Origin: Neisseria sicca | GTDB taxonomy: Bacteria > Pseudomonadota > Gammaproteobacteria > Burkholderiales > Neisseriaceae | Direction of reading: 5' to 3' | Assembly: GCF_017753665.1 (NCBI RefSeq) | Contig: NZ_CP072524.1 | Coordinates: 2,502,408-2,566,407, forward strand | Length of the DNA: 64,000 nucleotides | Shown here: piece after piece, positions 8,168 to 16,112 of the stretch | How positions within the stretch are numbered: position 1 is the first letter of the stretch | Layout: each line of letters begins with the position of its first letter | Notes under the pieces: model-generated | The model's database searches: none | What the model saw: only the letters and a program-made list of their open reading frames with translations | What the model was told of the DNA's origin: nothing | Translations under genes and position numbers: made by a program

Positions 8168-8701
8168 CTATTGGATGAGTTTGGAAATGGTTTTAAAGGC
8201 AGGATGTTTCGCATCACCCATCAGGTTGAATAATAGACTCTCAACGTTGGATACGGCGGCTCCGGCAGTAAGCATCTGCTGCAAGGCATTGTCTTTGTTA
8301 AGCGGGTTTCTGGAGGTGGTACATTCGTAAGGGATGTGGACGCGGATATTGTGCTTGAGCAAGTCCAAGGTCGTCTGAAGCATACAGATGTGCGCTTCCG
8401 CACCGATTAAGATGATGTTTTCGATTTGTTTCTCTTTCAGAATGGCCATGACTTCGGGTGATGCGGCGGAAAAACGGGTTTTTTCGAATATCGGCGTATT
8501 GTGCAGAAGCAGGGATATGGCGGAAACCGTTTTACCCAAACCTTTTGGATATTGTTCCGTTGCTGCAAACGGTATGTTTAGAGCCGACAAACCTTGCAGC
8601 AGGATGCGGCAATGTTCGATCATTTGTTCACTGCCGTGCAATGCGGGCAGCAGGCGTTCCTGAATATCGACAATCAGGCAAAGCGTATTTTCCGTGTTCA
8701 T
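8168..8701 (-). CDS. Isochorismatase-family cysteine hydrolase
   Basis: 177 residues. The family triad is visible: Asp in LIVDIQERL (near residue 11), Lys in FEKTRFSA, and Cys in GAEAHICMLQT. These enzymes hydrolyse amides or vinyl ethers (nicotinamidase, isochorismatase and relatives). The small size and lack of nicotinamidase metal ligands leave the substrate open; it resembles the YcaC-like hydrolases. The first gene of a likely two-gene operon with the GNAT protein. An uptake word overlaps the leader. Confidence 0.85.
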   Translation of the reverse strand: MNTENTLCLIVDIQERLLPALHGSEQMIEHCRILLQGLSALNIPFAATEQYPKGLGKTVSAISLLLHNTPIFEKTRFSAASPEVMAILKEKQIENIILIGAEAHICMLQTTLDLLKHNIRVHIPYECTTSRNPLNKDNALQQMLTAGAAVSNVESLLFNLMGDAKHPAFKTISKLIQ

Positions 8702-8903
8702 TTGAATTTCCTTTCAGACGACCTTGGGAAGAGGTTGTTTGTGTATATGCTGCATCAAAACGGTAAAAGTACTTAAAGTCTGTTTATTTTAAGAAAAACA
8801 AGTGGGAAAGGTAAGACGGTCGGTCAAACTGTTCTGTATTATACAAAGGCTTTTCTAAGAAGAGCCAATTAAAACAACTTACATATCACACGGAGGTAAT
8901 ACT

Positions 8904-9152
8904 ATGGGATGGATCGTTACGATTATTATCGGTTTCATCGTTGGTGCTTTGGCAAAATTCCTGCATCCGGGTAAGGAAAATTTCGGATTCATTATGACGA
9001 CTCTGTTGGGTATTGGCGGGTCGGCGTTGGCAGGATTTGTGGGGCAAAAATTAGGTTGGTATCACGTGGGTGAACCTGCCGGATGGATTGCCTCAACCAT
9101 TTTCGCCGTAATCATTTTGGCGGTTTATACACGGTTTTTGAAAAACCGCTAA
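8904..9152 (+). CDS. GlsB/YeaQ/YmgE-family small membrane stress protein
   Basis: 82 residues with three hydrophobic segments (about 3-20, 30-48, 60-78) and the family features GWIVTIIIGFIVGALAKFLHPG and GFIMTTLLGIGGSALAGFVG. Members are general-stress or transglycosylase-associated inner-membrane proteins of uncertain mechanism. A very good CGGAGGT ribosome site precedes the ATG. Stands alone between the isochorismatase gene and the tRNA operon. Confidence 0.88.
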   Translation: MGWIVTIIIGFIVGALAKFLHPGKENFGFIMTTLLGIGGSALAGFVGQKLGWYHVGEPAGWIASTIFAVIILAVYTRFLKNR

Positions 9153-9326
9153 TCTGATATAGATGATTAAAGCAGGCCGGAATATCGGTCTGCATTTAGG
9201 ATTGAAATGGAAAAGCCCATGTTGTTATTTCCCGTACAAGCGGGAACGGCAGCTTGGGCTTTTTGGTTTGAACTTTATATATTTGAAAGAAAAATGGGGG
9301 TATAGATAATGGAACAATATAAAAAG

Positions 9327-9360
9327 TAAAAGACCTGCATATTTTATGCAGGTCTTTTAT
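9327..9360 (-). terminator. tRNA operon terminator
   Basis: AAAAGACCTGCAT-ATTTT-ATGCAGGTCTTTTA is a perfect stem with runs of T on the minus strand, directly after the 3' end of tRNA-His. It ends the His-Arg-Pro tRNA transcript. Confidence 0.85.
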
Positions 9361-9362
9361 TT

Positions 9363-9439
9363 TGGGGTGGCTGATGGGGCTCGAACCCACGACAACTGGA
9401 ATCACAATCCAGGGCTCTACCAACTGAGCTACAGCCACC
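9363..9439 (-). tRNA. tRNA-His (GTG)
   Basis: Full cloverleaf on the minus strand: GTGGCTG acceptor with an extra 5' G paired to C73, D-arm GCTCAGTTGGTAGAGC, anticodon stem CTGGA/TCCAG around TTGTGAT (anticodon GTG), T-arm GTGGGTTCGAGCCCCAT, and an encoded CCA. The -1 G is diagnostic of histidine tRNA. Confidence 0.97.
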
Positions 9440-9454
9440 GTAAAACTAAAATTT

Positions 9455-9531
9455 TGGCACGCCCGACAGGAATCGAACCTGTAACCCCCGACTTAGAAGG
9501 TCGGTGCTCTATCCGGTTGAGCTACGGGCGC
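9455..9531 (-). tRNA. tRNA-Arg (TCT)
   Basis: Cloverleaf on the minus strand with acceptor GCGCCCG/CGGGCGT, anticodon stem CCGAC/GTCGG around CTTCTAA (anticodon TCT), T-loop TTCGATT and encoded CCA. Reads AGA codons. Middle gene of the three-tRNA operon. Confidence 0.97.
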
Positions 9532-9558
9532 TCATGCCGATTCGTGCTAAAGCATTAT

Positions 9559-9636
9559 TGGTCGGGGCGGTGGGATTCGAACTCACGACCCTCTGCTCCC
9601 AAAGCAGATGCGCTAACCGGGCTGCGCTACGCCCCG
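9559..9636 (-). tRNA. tRNA-Pro (TGG)
   Basis: Cloverleaf on the minus strand: acceptor CGGGGCG, D-arm GCGCAGCCCGGTTAGCGC, anticodon stem TCTGC/GCAGA around TTTGGGA (anticodon TGG), T-arm with GTTCGAATC, encoded CCA. First gene of the operon. Confidence 0.97.
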
Positions 9637-9650
9637 ACTTGAAGAGTGAA

Positions 9651-9679
9651 ACTATACAGATAGGTTTGTAAAAGGTCAA
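9651..9679 (-). promoter_or_regulatory. Sigma-70 promoter of the tRNA operon
   Basis: On the minus strand TTGACC is followed after exactly 17 bases by TATAGT, 15 bases before the 5' end of tRNA-Pro. Near-consensus and correctly placed. Confidence 0.75.
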
Positions 9680-9876
9680 CTGTATTTTTAAGTTTGTTTT
9701 TATTTCTTGTCCTATCTTTTTATTTTTTATTAAGATTTATTTTTATGAGTATGCCAGGAAATAGAATGAGAATATGAGTTTGAATGTGCAGGAATGTGGT
9801 TTTACGGGGTGTGTCAAACCGGTTTAAAAATGCGATAATCGCCGATATTGTTCATTTTGATTGGGAAGGAAGGTTT

Positions 9877-10728
9877 ATGGCTGCACAATTAATCAACGGT
9901 AAAGAGGTGTCGGTCAAAAGACTGGCAAAAGTTGCCGAAGCGGTGGTAAAGCGTCAGGAAGATGGTTTGCGCGAACCTTGTTTGGCGGTCATTTTGGTGG
10001 GTAATGATCCTGCCAGTGCGGTATATGTCCGCAATAAAAAGCTGGCTTGCGAAAAATGCGGTATCCGTTCTTTGTCTTATGAGCTGTCTGAATCGACTTC
10101 CCAAGAAGAGTTGTTGGATTTGGTCGGGCGATTAAATGAGGATGATGCTGTGGACGGTATTTTGGTGCAGCTTCCGTTGCCGGCACATATCAACAGTCAG
10201 GCCGTTCTGGAAAATATTGTTCCACATAAGGATGTGGACGGCTTCCATCCTTACAATATAGGACGGCTGGTGGTGAAAATGCCGCTGATGCGACCATGTA
10301 CGCCCAAAGGCGTAATGACGCTTTTGGAAGAATACGGGGTCGATTCAAAAGGGAAAAAAGCGGTTGTTGTCGGCGCTTCAAATATTGTAGGCAGACCTCA
10401 GGCTTTGGAACTATTGTTGGCACGCGCGACGGTAACGGTATGCCACAGCGCGACGCAGAATCTTGCTGATGAAGTGGCTGCGGCGGATATTTTGGTCGTT
10501 GGCGTGGGTATCCCGAATTTTGTTAAAGGCAGTTGGATTAAGCCCGGTGCGGTTGTGATTGATGTCGGTATTAACCGTTTGGAAGATGGCAGTTTGTGCG
10601 GTGATGTGGAGTTTGATGTGGCAAAAGAACGGGCTGGCATGATTACCCCTGTTCCCGGTGGCGTTGGCCCGATGACGATTGCGACGCTTTTGGAAAATAC
10701 CTTGCACGCGGCTGCACTGCATGACTGA
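9877..10728 (+). CDS. folD: Methylenetetrahydrofolate dehydrogenase/cyclohydrolase
   Basis: Oxidises 5,10-methylene-THF with NADP and hydrolyses the product to 10-formyl-THF, supplying one-carbon units. 283 residues. YVRNKKLACEKCGI holds the catalytic Tyr and Lys; GILVQLPLPAHI, PCTPKGVMTLLEEYG and the Rossmann-type GASNIVGRPQALELLL follow in the normal order. The start at 9877 follows GGAAGGA; the longer frame beginning at 9784 would add a non-conserved extension. Single gene with strong terminators downstream. Confidence 0.97.
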   Translation: MAAQLINGKEVSVKRLAKVAEAVVKRQEDGLREPCLAVILVGNDPASAVYVRNKKLACEKCGIRSLSYELSESTSQEELLDLVGRLNEDDAVDGILVQLPLPAHINSQAVLENIVPHKDVDGFHPYNIGRLVVKMPLMRPCTPKGVMTLLEEYGVDSKGKKAVVVGASNIVGRPQALELLLARATVTVCHSATQNLADEVAAADILVVGVGIPNFVKGSWIKPGAVVIDVGINRLEDGSLCGDVEFDVAKERAGMITPVPGGVGPMTIATLLENTLHAAALHD

Positions 10729-10747
10729 ATGATATAAATTGTTATGG

Positions 10748-10809
10748 AAAAGCCGAGCCGGAATACACGGGAGGGATACGGTATCCCGCGTGTTCCGGCT
10801 TGGCTTTTT
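10748..10809 (+). terminator. folD terminator
   Basis: A long hairpin in which AAAAGCCGAGCCGGAATACACGGGA pairs with the complementary right half ending CCGGCTTGGCTTTTT; a T-run follows. Strong intrinsic terminator. Confidence 0.85.
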
Positions 10810-10820
10810 GATGTCGTGGT

Positions 10821-10880
10821 AAAGGTCGTCTGAAATCAGTTGGTACATGATTGTCCCTTACGATTTCAGACGACCTTTTT
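10821..10880. terminator. Uptake-sequence inverted pair between folD and rfbA
   Basis: AAAGGTCGTCTGAAATC faces GATTTCAGACGACCTTTTTT across a 28-base loop. Terminates rfbA on the minus strand or backs up the folD terminator. Confidence 0.55.
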
Positions 10881-11747
10881 TCATTTTTTCAACAGGTGCA
10901 GCAGATATTGACCGTATTGGTTTTTCGCCATCGGGCGGGCGAGTTCTTCCAAACGCTCGTCTGAAAGCCAGCCGTTGCGCCAAGCGATTTCTTCGAGGCA
11001 GGCAACTTGCAGGTCTTGGATGTTTTGCACGGTTTGGACGAATGAGGCGGCTTCGTGCAGGCTTTCGTGCGTACCGGTGTCCAACCATGCAAAGCCGCGT
11101 CCCAAAAGCTGGACGGACAATGAACCGTCGTCAATATACATTTGGTTGAGAGAGCTGATTTCGAGTTCGCCGCGTGCGGAGGGTTTGACTTGTTTGGCAA
11201 ACTCGACGACGCGGTTGTCGTAGAAATATAAGCCTGTTACCGCCCAGTCGGATTTGGGCTGTTTCGGTTTTTCTTCGATGGATAAGGCGTTGAAGTTTTC
11301 GTCAAATTCAACGACGCCGAAACGTTCGGGGTCTTTGACTTGGTAGCCGAACACGGTGGCACCGTGTTTTTTAGAAGCGACTTGCTTCAGGGTTTGGGTG
11401 AACGACTGACCATAGAAAATATTGTCGCCCAAGACCAAGCAGACGTTGTCGTTGCCGATAAATTCTTCGCCGATGATGAATGCTTGCGCCAAGCCGTCGG
11501 GGCTGGGCTGCTCGGCATAGCTGATGGAGATGCCGAAATCGCTGCCGTCACCGAGCAGTCGTCTGAAAGAGGGATTGTCTTCGGGAGTGGTGATGACCAA
11601 GATTTCGCGTATTCCTGTCAACATCAATACGGACAGGGGATAGTAAATCATGGGTTTGTCGTACACGGGCAGAAGCTGTTTGGACACGCCGCGCGTGATG
11701 GGGTAGAGGCGTGTGCCGCTGCCGCCGGCAAGGATGATGCCTTTCAT
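10881..11747 (-). CDS. rfbA: Glucose-1-phosphate thymidylyltransferase
   Basis: Makes dTDP-glucose from dTTP and glucose-1-phosphate, first step of dTDP-rhamnose and related sugars. 288 residues, family-typical. N-terminal KGIILAGGSGTRLYPITRGVSKQLLPVYDKPMIYYPL carries the nucleotide-binding signature; VLGDNIFYG and EEKPKQPKSDWAVTGLYFYD follow. An AGGAG site precedes the ATG. Shares direction with rfbB but is separated from it by a small secreted protein gene, an unusual insertion in an otherwise tight rfb operon. rfbC and rfbD are not in the window. Confidence 0.96.
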   Translation of the reverse strand: MKGIILAGGSGTRLYPITRGVSKQLLPVYDKPMIYYPLSVLMLTGIREILVITTPEDNPSFRRLLGDGSDFGISISYAEQPSPDGLAQAFIIGEEFIGNDNVCLVLGDNIFYGQSFTQTLKQVASKKHGATVFGYQVKDPERFGVVEFDENFNALSIEEKPKQPKSDWAVTGLYFYDNRVVEFAKQVKPSARGELEISSLNQMYIDDGSLSVQLLGRGFAWLDTGTHESLHEAASFVQTVQNIQDLQVACLEEIAWRNGWLSDERLEELARPMAKNQYGQYLLHLLKK

Positions 11748-11800
11748 GGGTTTTCTCCTGAGTAGTGTGTGTTTGCGTGATTTTCAGACGGCCTTCGGTC

Positions 11801-12172
11801 TTAAAGAGGCTTGCCGTTTCTCATGCCGAAGAAGCTTTTGATATCGAAGTAAATGGAACGGATGTCACCAGCTTCATTTTGAACATCAATACGGTCATAG
11901 ACGCTGTCATTTTTCTTTAACAGAGCTTGTCCGACTACACGATATTCAGGCATGTGTTCTTCAATCCAGGAGTATTCGGCGGCAATGCCACTCATAGTAT
12001 CATTTTCAATGATGACAATTGCCCTTTCGATAGAGCTACCATCGGCTTTTATTGTCTTCTGAACTGTCGTTTGTGCAACATGATGTCGTGTTTCTTTGGC
12101 TGAAATTGGCGTAGAAACAAACAAGACGGAGGTCAAAGTTGCTAATAAGAAAATGCGGAATGGAGAGTACAT
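11801..12172 (-). CDS. Small secreted protein of unknown function between rfbB and rfbA
   Basis: 123 residues. The first 25 form a signal peptide (basic MYSPFRIFLLATLTSVLFV, then a likely cut after ISA). The mature part is mixed charged/polar without cysteines and has VIIENDTMSGIAAEYSWIEEHMPEY; no family is recognised. AAGGAA precedes the ATG. The gene lies between rfbB and rfbA in the same direction, with 54- and 53-base gaps, so it is probably cotranscribed. A periplasmic role is likely; a link to the sugar pathway is only positional. Confidence 0.75.
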   Translation of the reverse strand: MYSPFRIFLLATLTSVLFVSTPISAKETRHHVAQTTVQKTIKADGSSIERAIVIIENDTMSGIAAEYSWIEEHMPEYRVVGQALLKKNDSVYDRIDVQNEAGDIRSIYFDIKSFFGMRNGKPL

Positions 12173-12226
12173 GGATATTCCTTTGTATGATGAAGTCTGA
12201 TGTTTTCAATAGAAGGATTGCATAGT

Positions 12227-13291
12227 TTACAACTTACCTAAACGTTCCAAACGGTAGCTGCCGTTCAATACGTTTTGCCACCAGGTTTTGTTGTCCAAAT
12301 ACCATTGCACTGTTTTGCGGATACCGGATTCAAACGTTTCCTGCGGTTTCCAACCCAGTTCCCTGCCGATTTTGGCGGCGTCGATGGCGTAGCGCACATC
12401 ATGACCAGGGCGGTCTTGCACGAAGGTAATCAAATCTTCGTACCGTGCTACGCCGGCAGGTTTTTCAGGAACGAGTTCTTCCAGCAGTGCGCAGATGGTT
12501 TTGACCACTTCAATATTGGCTTTTTCGTTGTGGCCACCGATATTGTAGGTTTCGCCGACGACGCCTTCGGTAACAACCTGATACAGCGCGCGGGCGTGGT
12601 CTTCGACAAACAGCCAGTCGCGGATTTGCATCCCGTCGCCGTACACGGGCAGGGGTTTGCCATCGAGCGCGTTCAGAATCATCAACGGAATGAGTTTTTC
12701 GGGGAAGTGATAAGGGCCATAGTTGTTCGAGCAGTTGGTTACGATGGTCGGCAGTCCGTAAGTGCGCAGCCATGCGCGGACGAGATGGTCGCTGGAAGCC
12801 TTGGAAGCGGAGTAGGGGCTGGACGGGGCGTAGGGCGTGGTTTCGGTAAACAAATCATCCGTACCGTGCAAGTCGCCATAAACTTCATCGGTGGAAATAT
12901 GGTGGAAACGGAAAGCTTCGCGTTTTTCAGACGACATTTGCTGCCAATAGGCACGCGCAGCTTCCAGTAGGTTGAACGTGCCGACGATGTTGGTTTGGAT
13001 GAATTCGCCGGCAGAATCAATCGAGCGGTCAACATGACTTTCCGCCGCCAAGTGCATCACGGCATCGGGCTGGTGTTGCGTAAATACGCGGTCAAGTTCG
13101 GCACGATCACAGATATCCACTTGCTCAAAAGCGTAACGAGGGCTGTTGGCTACGTCGGTCAGCGATTCGAGATTGCCCGCGTAAGTTAACTTGTCGAGAT
13201 TGATGACAGAATCTTGGGTATTTTGGATGATGTGGCGGACCACTGCCGAGCCGATAAAGCCCGCGCCGCCGGTAACGAGGATTTTTTTCAT
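12227..13291 (-). CDS. rfbB: dTDP-glucose 4,6-dehydratase
   Basis: NAD-dependent extended short-chain dehydrogenase that makes dTDP-4-keto-6-deoxyglucose. 354 residues. TGGAGFIGSAVVRH is the Rossmann motif (residues 7-20); the STDEVYGDL segment and the catalytic YSASKASSDH follow, then NNYGPYHFPEKLIP. Normal length and order. First gene of the rfb group here. A decayed-looking reading frame resembling a glycosyltransferase end lies upstream on the same strand. Confidence 0.97.
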   Translation of the reverse strand: MKKILVTGGAGFIGSAVVRHIIQNTQDSVINLDKLTYAGNLESLTDVANSPRYAFEQVDICDRAELDRVFTQHQPDAVMHLAAESHVDRSIDSAGEFIQTNIVGTFNLLEAARAYWQQMSSEKREAFRFHHISTDEVYGDLHGTDDLFTETTPYAPSSPYSASKASSDHLVRAWLRTYGLPTIVTNCSNNYGPYHFPEKLIPLMILNALDGKPLPVYGDGMQIRDWLFVEDHARALYQVVTEGVVGETYNIGGHNEKANIEVVKTICALLEELVPEKPAGVARYEDLITFVQDRPGHDVRYAIDAAKIGRELGWKPQETFESGIRKTVQWYLDNKTWWQNVLNGSYRLERLGKL

Positions 13292-13402
13292 GGGATGGGT
13301 CTAAGATACAGTACAGCCTTGAATTATAACTGTATATATATTTTTTGTATCTTGGATATCAATTAATATCACGGCATTATTTTGATATTTCGGTAGATCA
13401 TC

Positions 13403-13640
13403 TCATTTAACTCTAAGAATATCATGAAGATATTTTCTATGATTATTTTGGCGTACCTTAAACGTTTTACTATAATTTAATTTCAGCAGCATGAATCCCA
13501 ACAGTCCAGCCATCTTAAATCCGTAATTAAGTCTTCCCCTTAAAAGACAATCGAATTTTGCATCGTCCCTGAATGAAAATTTGTATAAAATGCTATTGGC
13601 AATATTGAAAAAGAAATTATTAAAATAAATTTTGTTTGTC
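13403..13640 (-). pseudogene. Possible glycosyltransferase C-terminal remnant
   Basis: The AT-rich 385-base gap upstream of rfbB reads, on the minus strand, as an open frame with NKIYFNNFFFN then FRDDAKFDCLLRGRLNYGFKMAG. The pattern of a basic amphipathic stretch followed by LRG...G..M resembles the C-terminal end of rhamnosyl/GT2-type glycosyltransferases. No good start or ribosome site. It would fit a sugar-locus relic upstream of rfbB, but chance cannot be excluded. Nothing else is visible in this gap. Confidence 0.25.
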
Positions 13641-13676
13641 AAAACCCTTTTATTAACCCAATACAATAAAATCATT

Positions 13677-14279
13677 ATGAAACACACACCTATACCTTAT
13701 GAACGTCAGGAAATCATCCGACGTGAGCGCGAGTTGGCTAAATATGCCAATACTATGGATAGTTTGTTTTGCATTCCTTTTACCAAGCAGGGCATCGGCG
13801 TTGATGCCATATTGTCGCTGATTCCTTTTGTTGGGGATATTGCCGGACTTTTGTTGACGATGAAGGCTTTTCGCATGGGGCGGGAGTTGGGCGTGCCGGA
13901 TCATAAAATGCGTCCTGCTGTATATCTTGCTTTTGCCGATATGTTGCTCGGCATGATTCCTGTTGTCGCTACGCTTATTGATATTTTCTTACAGCCGAGC
14001 CGCCGTACTTTGAAAGTTATCAATGAGCATGTGCGTAGTGAGTATGGCATCGACTACGACATACATTTGGAGCGTCCGTTTATGCACACGGCTTTGGAAA
14101 AGAAACAACAACAATCAGATTTTTGGCGCAAACCTGTTGCGGCTTGGTTGTATCTGCATCTGCCTGATTTTTTCGGCTTGATTGCGCTGGTGTTGATGGG
14201 TTGGATAACGGTTGCAGTAAGTAGATGGGTATGGAGCGGTATGGCTTATCTGTTTCACGCTGTTGCCGGTTGGTTTTGA
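13677..14279 (+). CDS. DUF4112-family membrane protein
   Basis: 200 residues. The central part, with MDSLFCIPFTKQGIGVDAILSLIPFVGDIAGLLLT (about 23-57), and LAFADMLLGMIPVVATLIDIFLQP (about 82-107) match the DUF4112 pattern of two hydrophobic helices with a conserved GxDxxxxxxPxxGD. A third hydrophobic pair lies at the C-terminus (about 160-200). Inner-membrane, function unknown. No obvious Shine-Dalgarno. Alone, between the rfb side and a degenerate Correia element. Confidence 0.8.
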   Translation: MKHTPIPYERQEIIRRERELAKYANTMDSLFCIPFTKQGIGVDAILSLIPFVGDIAGLLLTMKAFRMGRELGVPDHKMRPAVYLAFADMLLGMIPVVATLIDIFLQPSRRTLKVINEHVRSEYGIDYDIHLERPFMHTALEKKQQQSDFWRKPVAAWLYLHLPDFFGLIALVLMGWITVAVSRWVWSGMAYLFHAVAGWF

Positions 14280-14303
14280 ATGCTTGTGATTTGAATGGAG
14301 ATA

Positions 14304-14450
14304 TATAGCAGGCTAAGTTTAAATCAATATTGCGTTGCAATGTCGCAGTATAGAGAGAATGGCTCCCTAAGTATGAGCGTACCAAGTGGACTGGTTTCGT
14401 ACTGTCTATACTATCCGCGATTTTGTCCTAATTTAAACTCAACCTCTATA
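14304..14450. mobile_element. Degenerate full-length Correia-like element
   Basis: TATAGCAGGCTAAGTTTAAATCAATATTGCG... to ...TTTGTCCTAATTTAAACTCAACCTCTATA keeps the outline of a full-size (about 147-150 bp) Correia element, including a TCGTACTGTCTATACTATCCGCGATTTTGTCC right half. Both ends and core are mutated. It lies between the DUF4112 gene and pilR, downstream of both. Confidence 0.65.
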
Positions 14451-14507
14451 TCTAAAACATACGTTTAGGTTTTGCTTCCTAAACGTGCAGATAATGCAAA
14501 TGCAAAC

Positions 14508-16112
14508 TTAATTGATGTCCAAACGTTCCATACGGTAGCGCATGGAGCGGAAGCTGATGCCCAAAAGCTTGGCAGCCTGAGTGCGGTTGTAACGGGTTTG
14601 CTGCAACGCTTGTTCGATAATGCCGCGCTCGATTTGGTCAAGGTAGTCTTGAATCTGCATGGTGCGCGGGTCAAACGGCGGAAGCGGCTGATGATCCAAA
14701 GTTTCGCCTTTTTGTGTTTCGGAATCGACGATGTCATCGAGATCGAGGTTTGGATGGTCGTTTTTTGGTGTCGGCGTATTTTGGATTTGCAAGTCGTCTA
14801 GCTGGATAACTTGTCCAACAGTCAGGGCGACGGCGCGTTCGAGGATGTTTTCAAGTTCGCGGAAGTTGCCGGGATAGCTGTAATGCAGCAGGGCTTCTTG
14901 CGCTTTGGGACTGAGTTTGTAGGTTTGCGTACCGTGGCGGTGTTTGTAGAGTAGGTACAAAATCAGCGCGCCCAAGTCTTCACGCATTTCGCGCAGGGGC
15001 GGCATGTGCAGGGTAACGACGTTGAGGCGGTAATATAAGTCTTGGCGGAACGCGCCGCTGTCAACGAGGGCTTCGAGGTTTTTATGGGTGGCGCAGATGA
15101 TACGGACATCGACGAAAGTTTCGCGAGCATCACCGATGCGGCGCACAGCTTTTTCTTGAATGGCGCGCAGGAGTTTGACTTGCATGGCAAGCGGCAAGTC
15201 GGCAACTTCGTCGAGGAACAATGTGCCGCCGTCGGCGTGTTGGAAGAACCCGAGACGGTCTTGGTCGGCGCCGGTAAAGCTGCCTTTTTTGTAGCCGAAG
15301 AATTCGCTTTCCATCAGGTTTTCAGGAATCGCGCCGCAGTTGACCGCGATAAAGGGCTTGTCGGCGCGATCGGACAATTCGTGGATGGTACGCGCCGCCT
15401 GCTCTTTACCGGTACCCGACTCGCCGGAAATATAAACGGGCACGCCGCTGCGGGCGAGGCGGCGGATAAGGTGGCGGACTTCAACCATTTGGGGCGAACT
15501 GCCGAGCAGCCGCGGCATATCTTCTTCGCCACCCAATTCGGGCACGTCTTCGTTCGCACGCATAGCGATTTCACCGGTGGCAAAGCGTTCTTTCATGGAA
15601 CGCAGACCTTCAGGAACGGTAACGGAGCCGCTCAAGTCGCGTTTGGGTGGCTTGGGCGGAGTTTTGGGCTTGTTGAATGCGGCAGCGACGGGCGCGGACG
15701 GTTTTTCGGTTGGCGGCTGGGTAATTTCGTCGGTGCTGTTGGAAACAGAGACGGCGGATTTAACCAGCGAGCGAAGTTGGGAAAGGGTAATCGGCTTTTG
15801 CAGGTAGTCGAACGCACCCGCATTAAGGGCTTCGACCGCCTGGTCGGCATTACCGAAGGCGGTAATGACGGCGACAGGGGTGTCGAGCATGAGTTCGTCT
15901 ATGTATTGGACGACTTCGAGACCGGAGCCGTCGGGCATCCGCATATCGGTCAAGACGAGGGAATAGTCGTTGTTGTCAAGCTTGTCTTTGGCATCTTCTA
16001 CGCCGACGGCGGTCTGCACGCGCAACCCCATCTTCATCAGCGTCATTTCCATCAAGTCACGGATGTCGGCCTCGTCGTCGACGACCAATACTGGGTCTTG
16101 CAGCTTACTCAT
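14508..16112 (-). CDS. pilR: Sigma-54 response regulator PilR
   Basis: NtrC-family activator of type IV pilin transcription. 534 residues. Receiver domain 1-120 with phospho-acceptor Asp56 (VLTDMRMP); proline/lysine-rich linker about 130-190; AAA+ domain with Walker A GESGTGKE (230-237) and the sigma-54 contact loop in its GSFTGA form (277-282); C-terminal Fis-type helix-turn-helix (YNRTQAAKLLGISFRSMRYRM). Intact. Overlaps pilS by 8 bases, so translationally coupled. The pathogenic Neisseria have degenerate versions of this system; commensals keep it. The pilin gene at 52931 has a matching sigma-54 promoter. Confidence 0.93.
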   Translation of the reverse strand: MSKLQDPVLVVDDEADIRDLMEMTLMKMGLRVQTAVGVEDAKDKLDNNDYSLVLTDMRMPDGSGLEVVQYIDELMLDTPVAVITAFGNADQAVEALNAGAFDYLQKPITLSQLRSLVKSAVSVSNSTDEITQPPTEKPSAPVAAAFNKPKTPPKPPKRDLSGSVTVPEGLRSMKERFATGEIAMRANEDVPELGGEEDMPRLLGSSPQMVEVRHLIRRLARSGVPVYISGESGTGKEQAARTIHELSDRADKPFIAVNCGAIPENLMESEFFGYKKGSFTGADQDRLGFFQHADGGTLFLDEVADLPLAMQVKLLRAIQEKAVRRIGDARETFVDVRIICATHKNLEALVDSGAFRQDLYYRLNVVTLHMPPLREMREDLGALILYLLYKHRHGTQTYKLSPKAQEALLHYSYPGNFRELENILERAVALTVGQVIQLDDLQIQNTPTPKNDHPNLDLDDIVDSETQKGETLDHQPLPPFDPRTMQIQDYLDQIERGIIEQALQQTRYNRTQAAKLLGISFRSMRYRMERLDIN

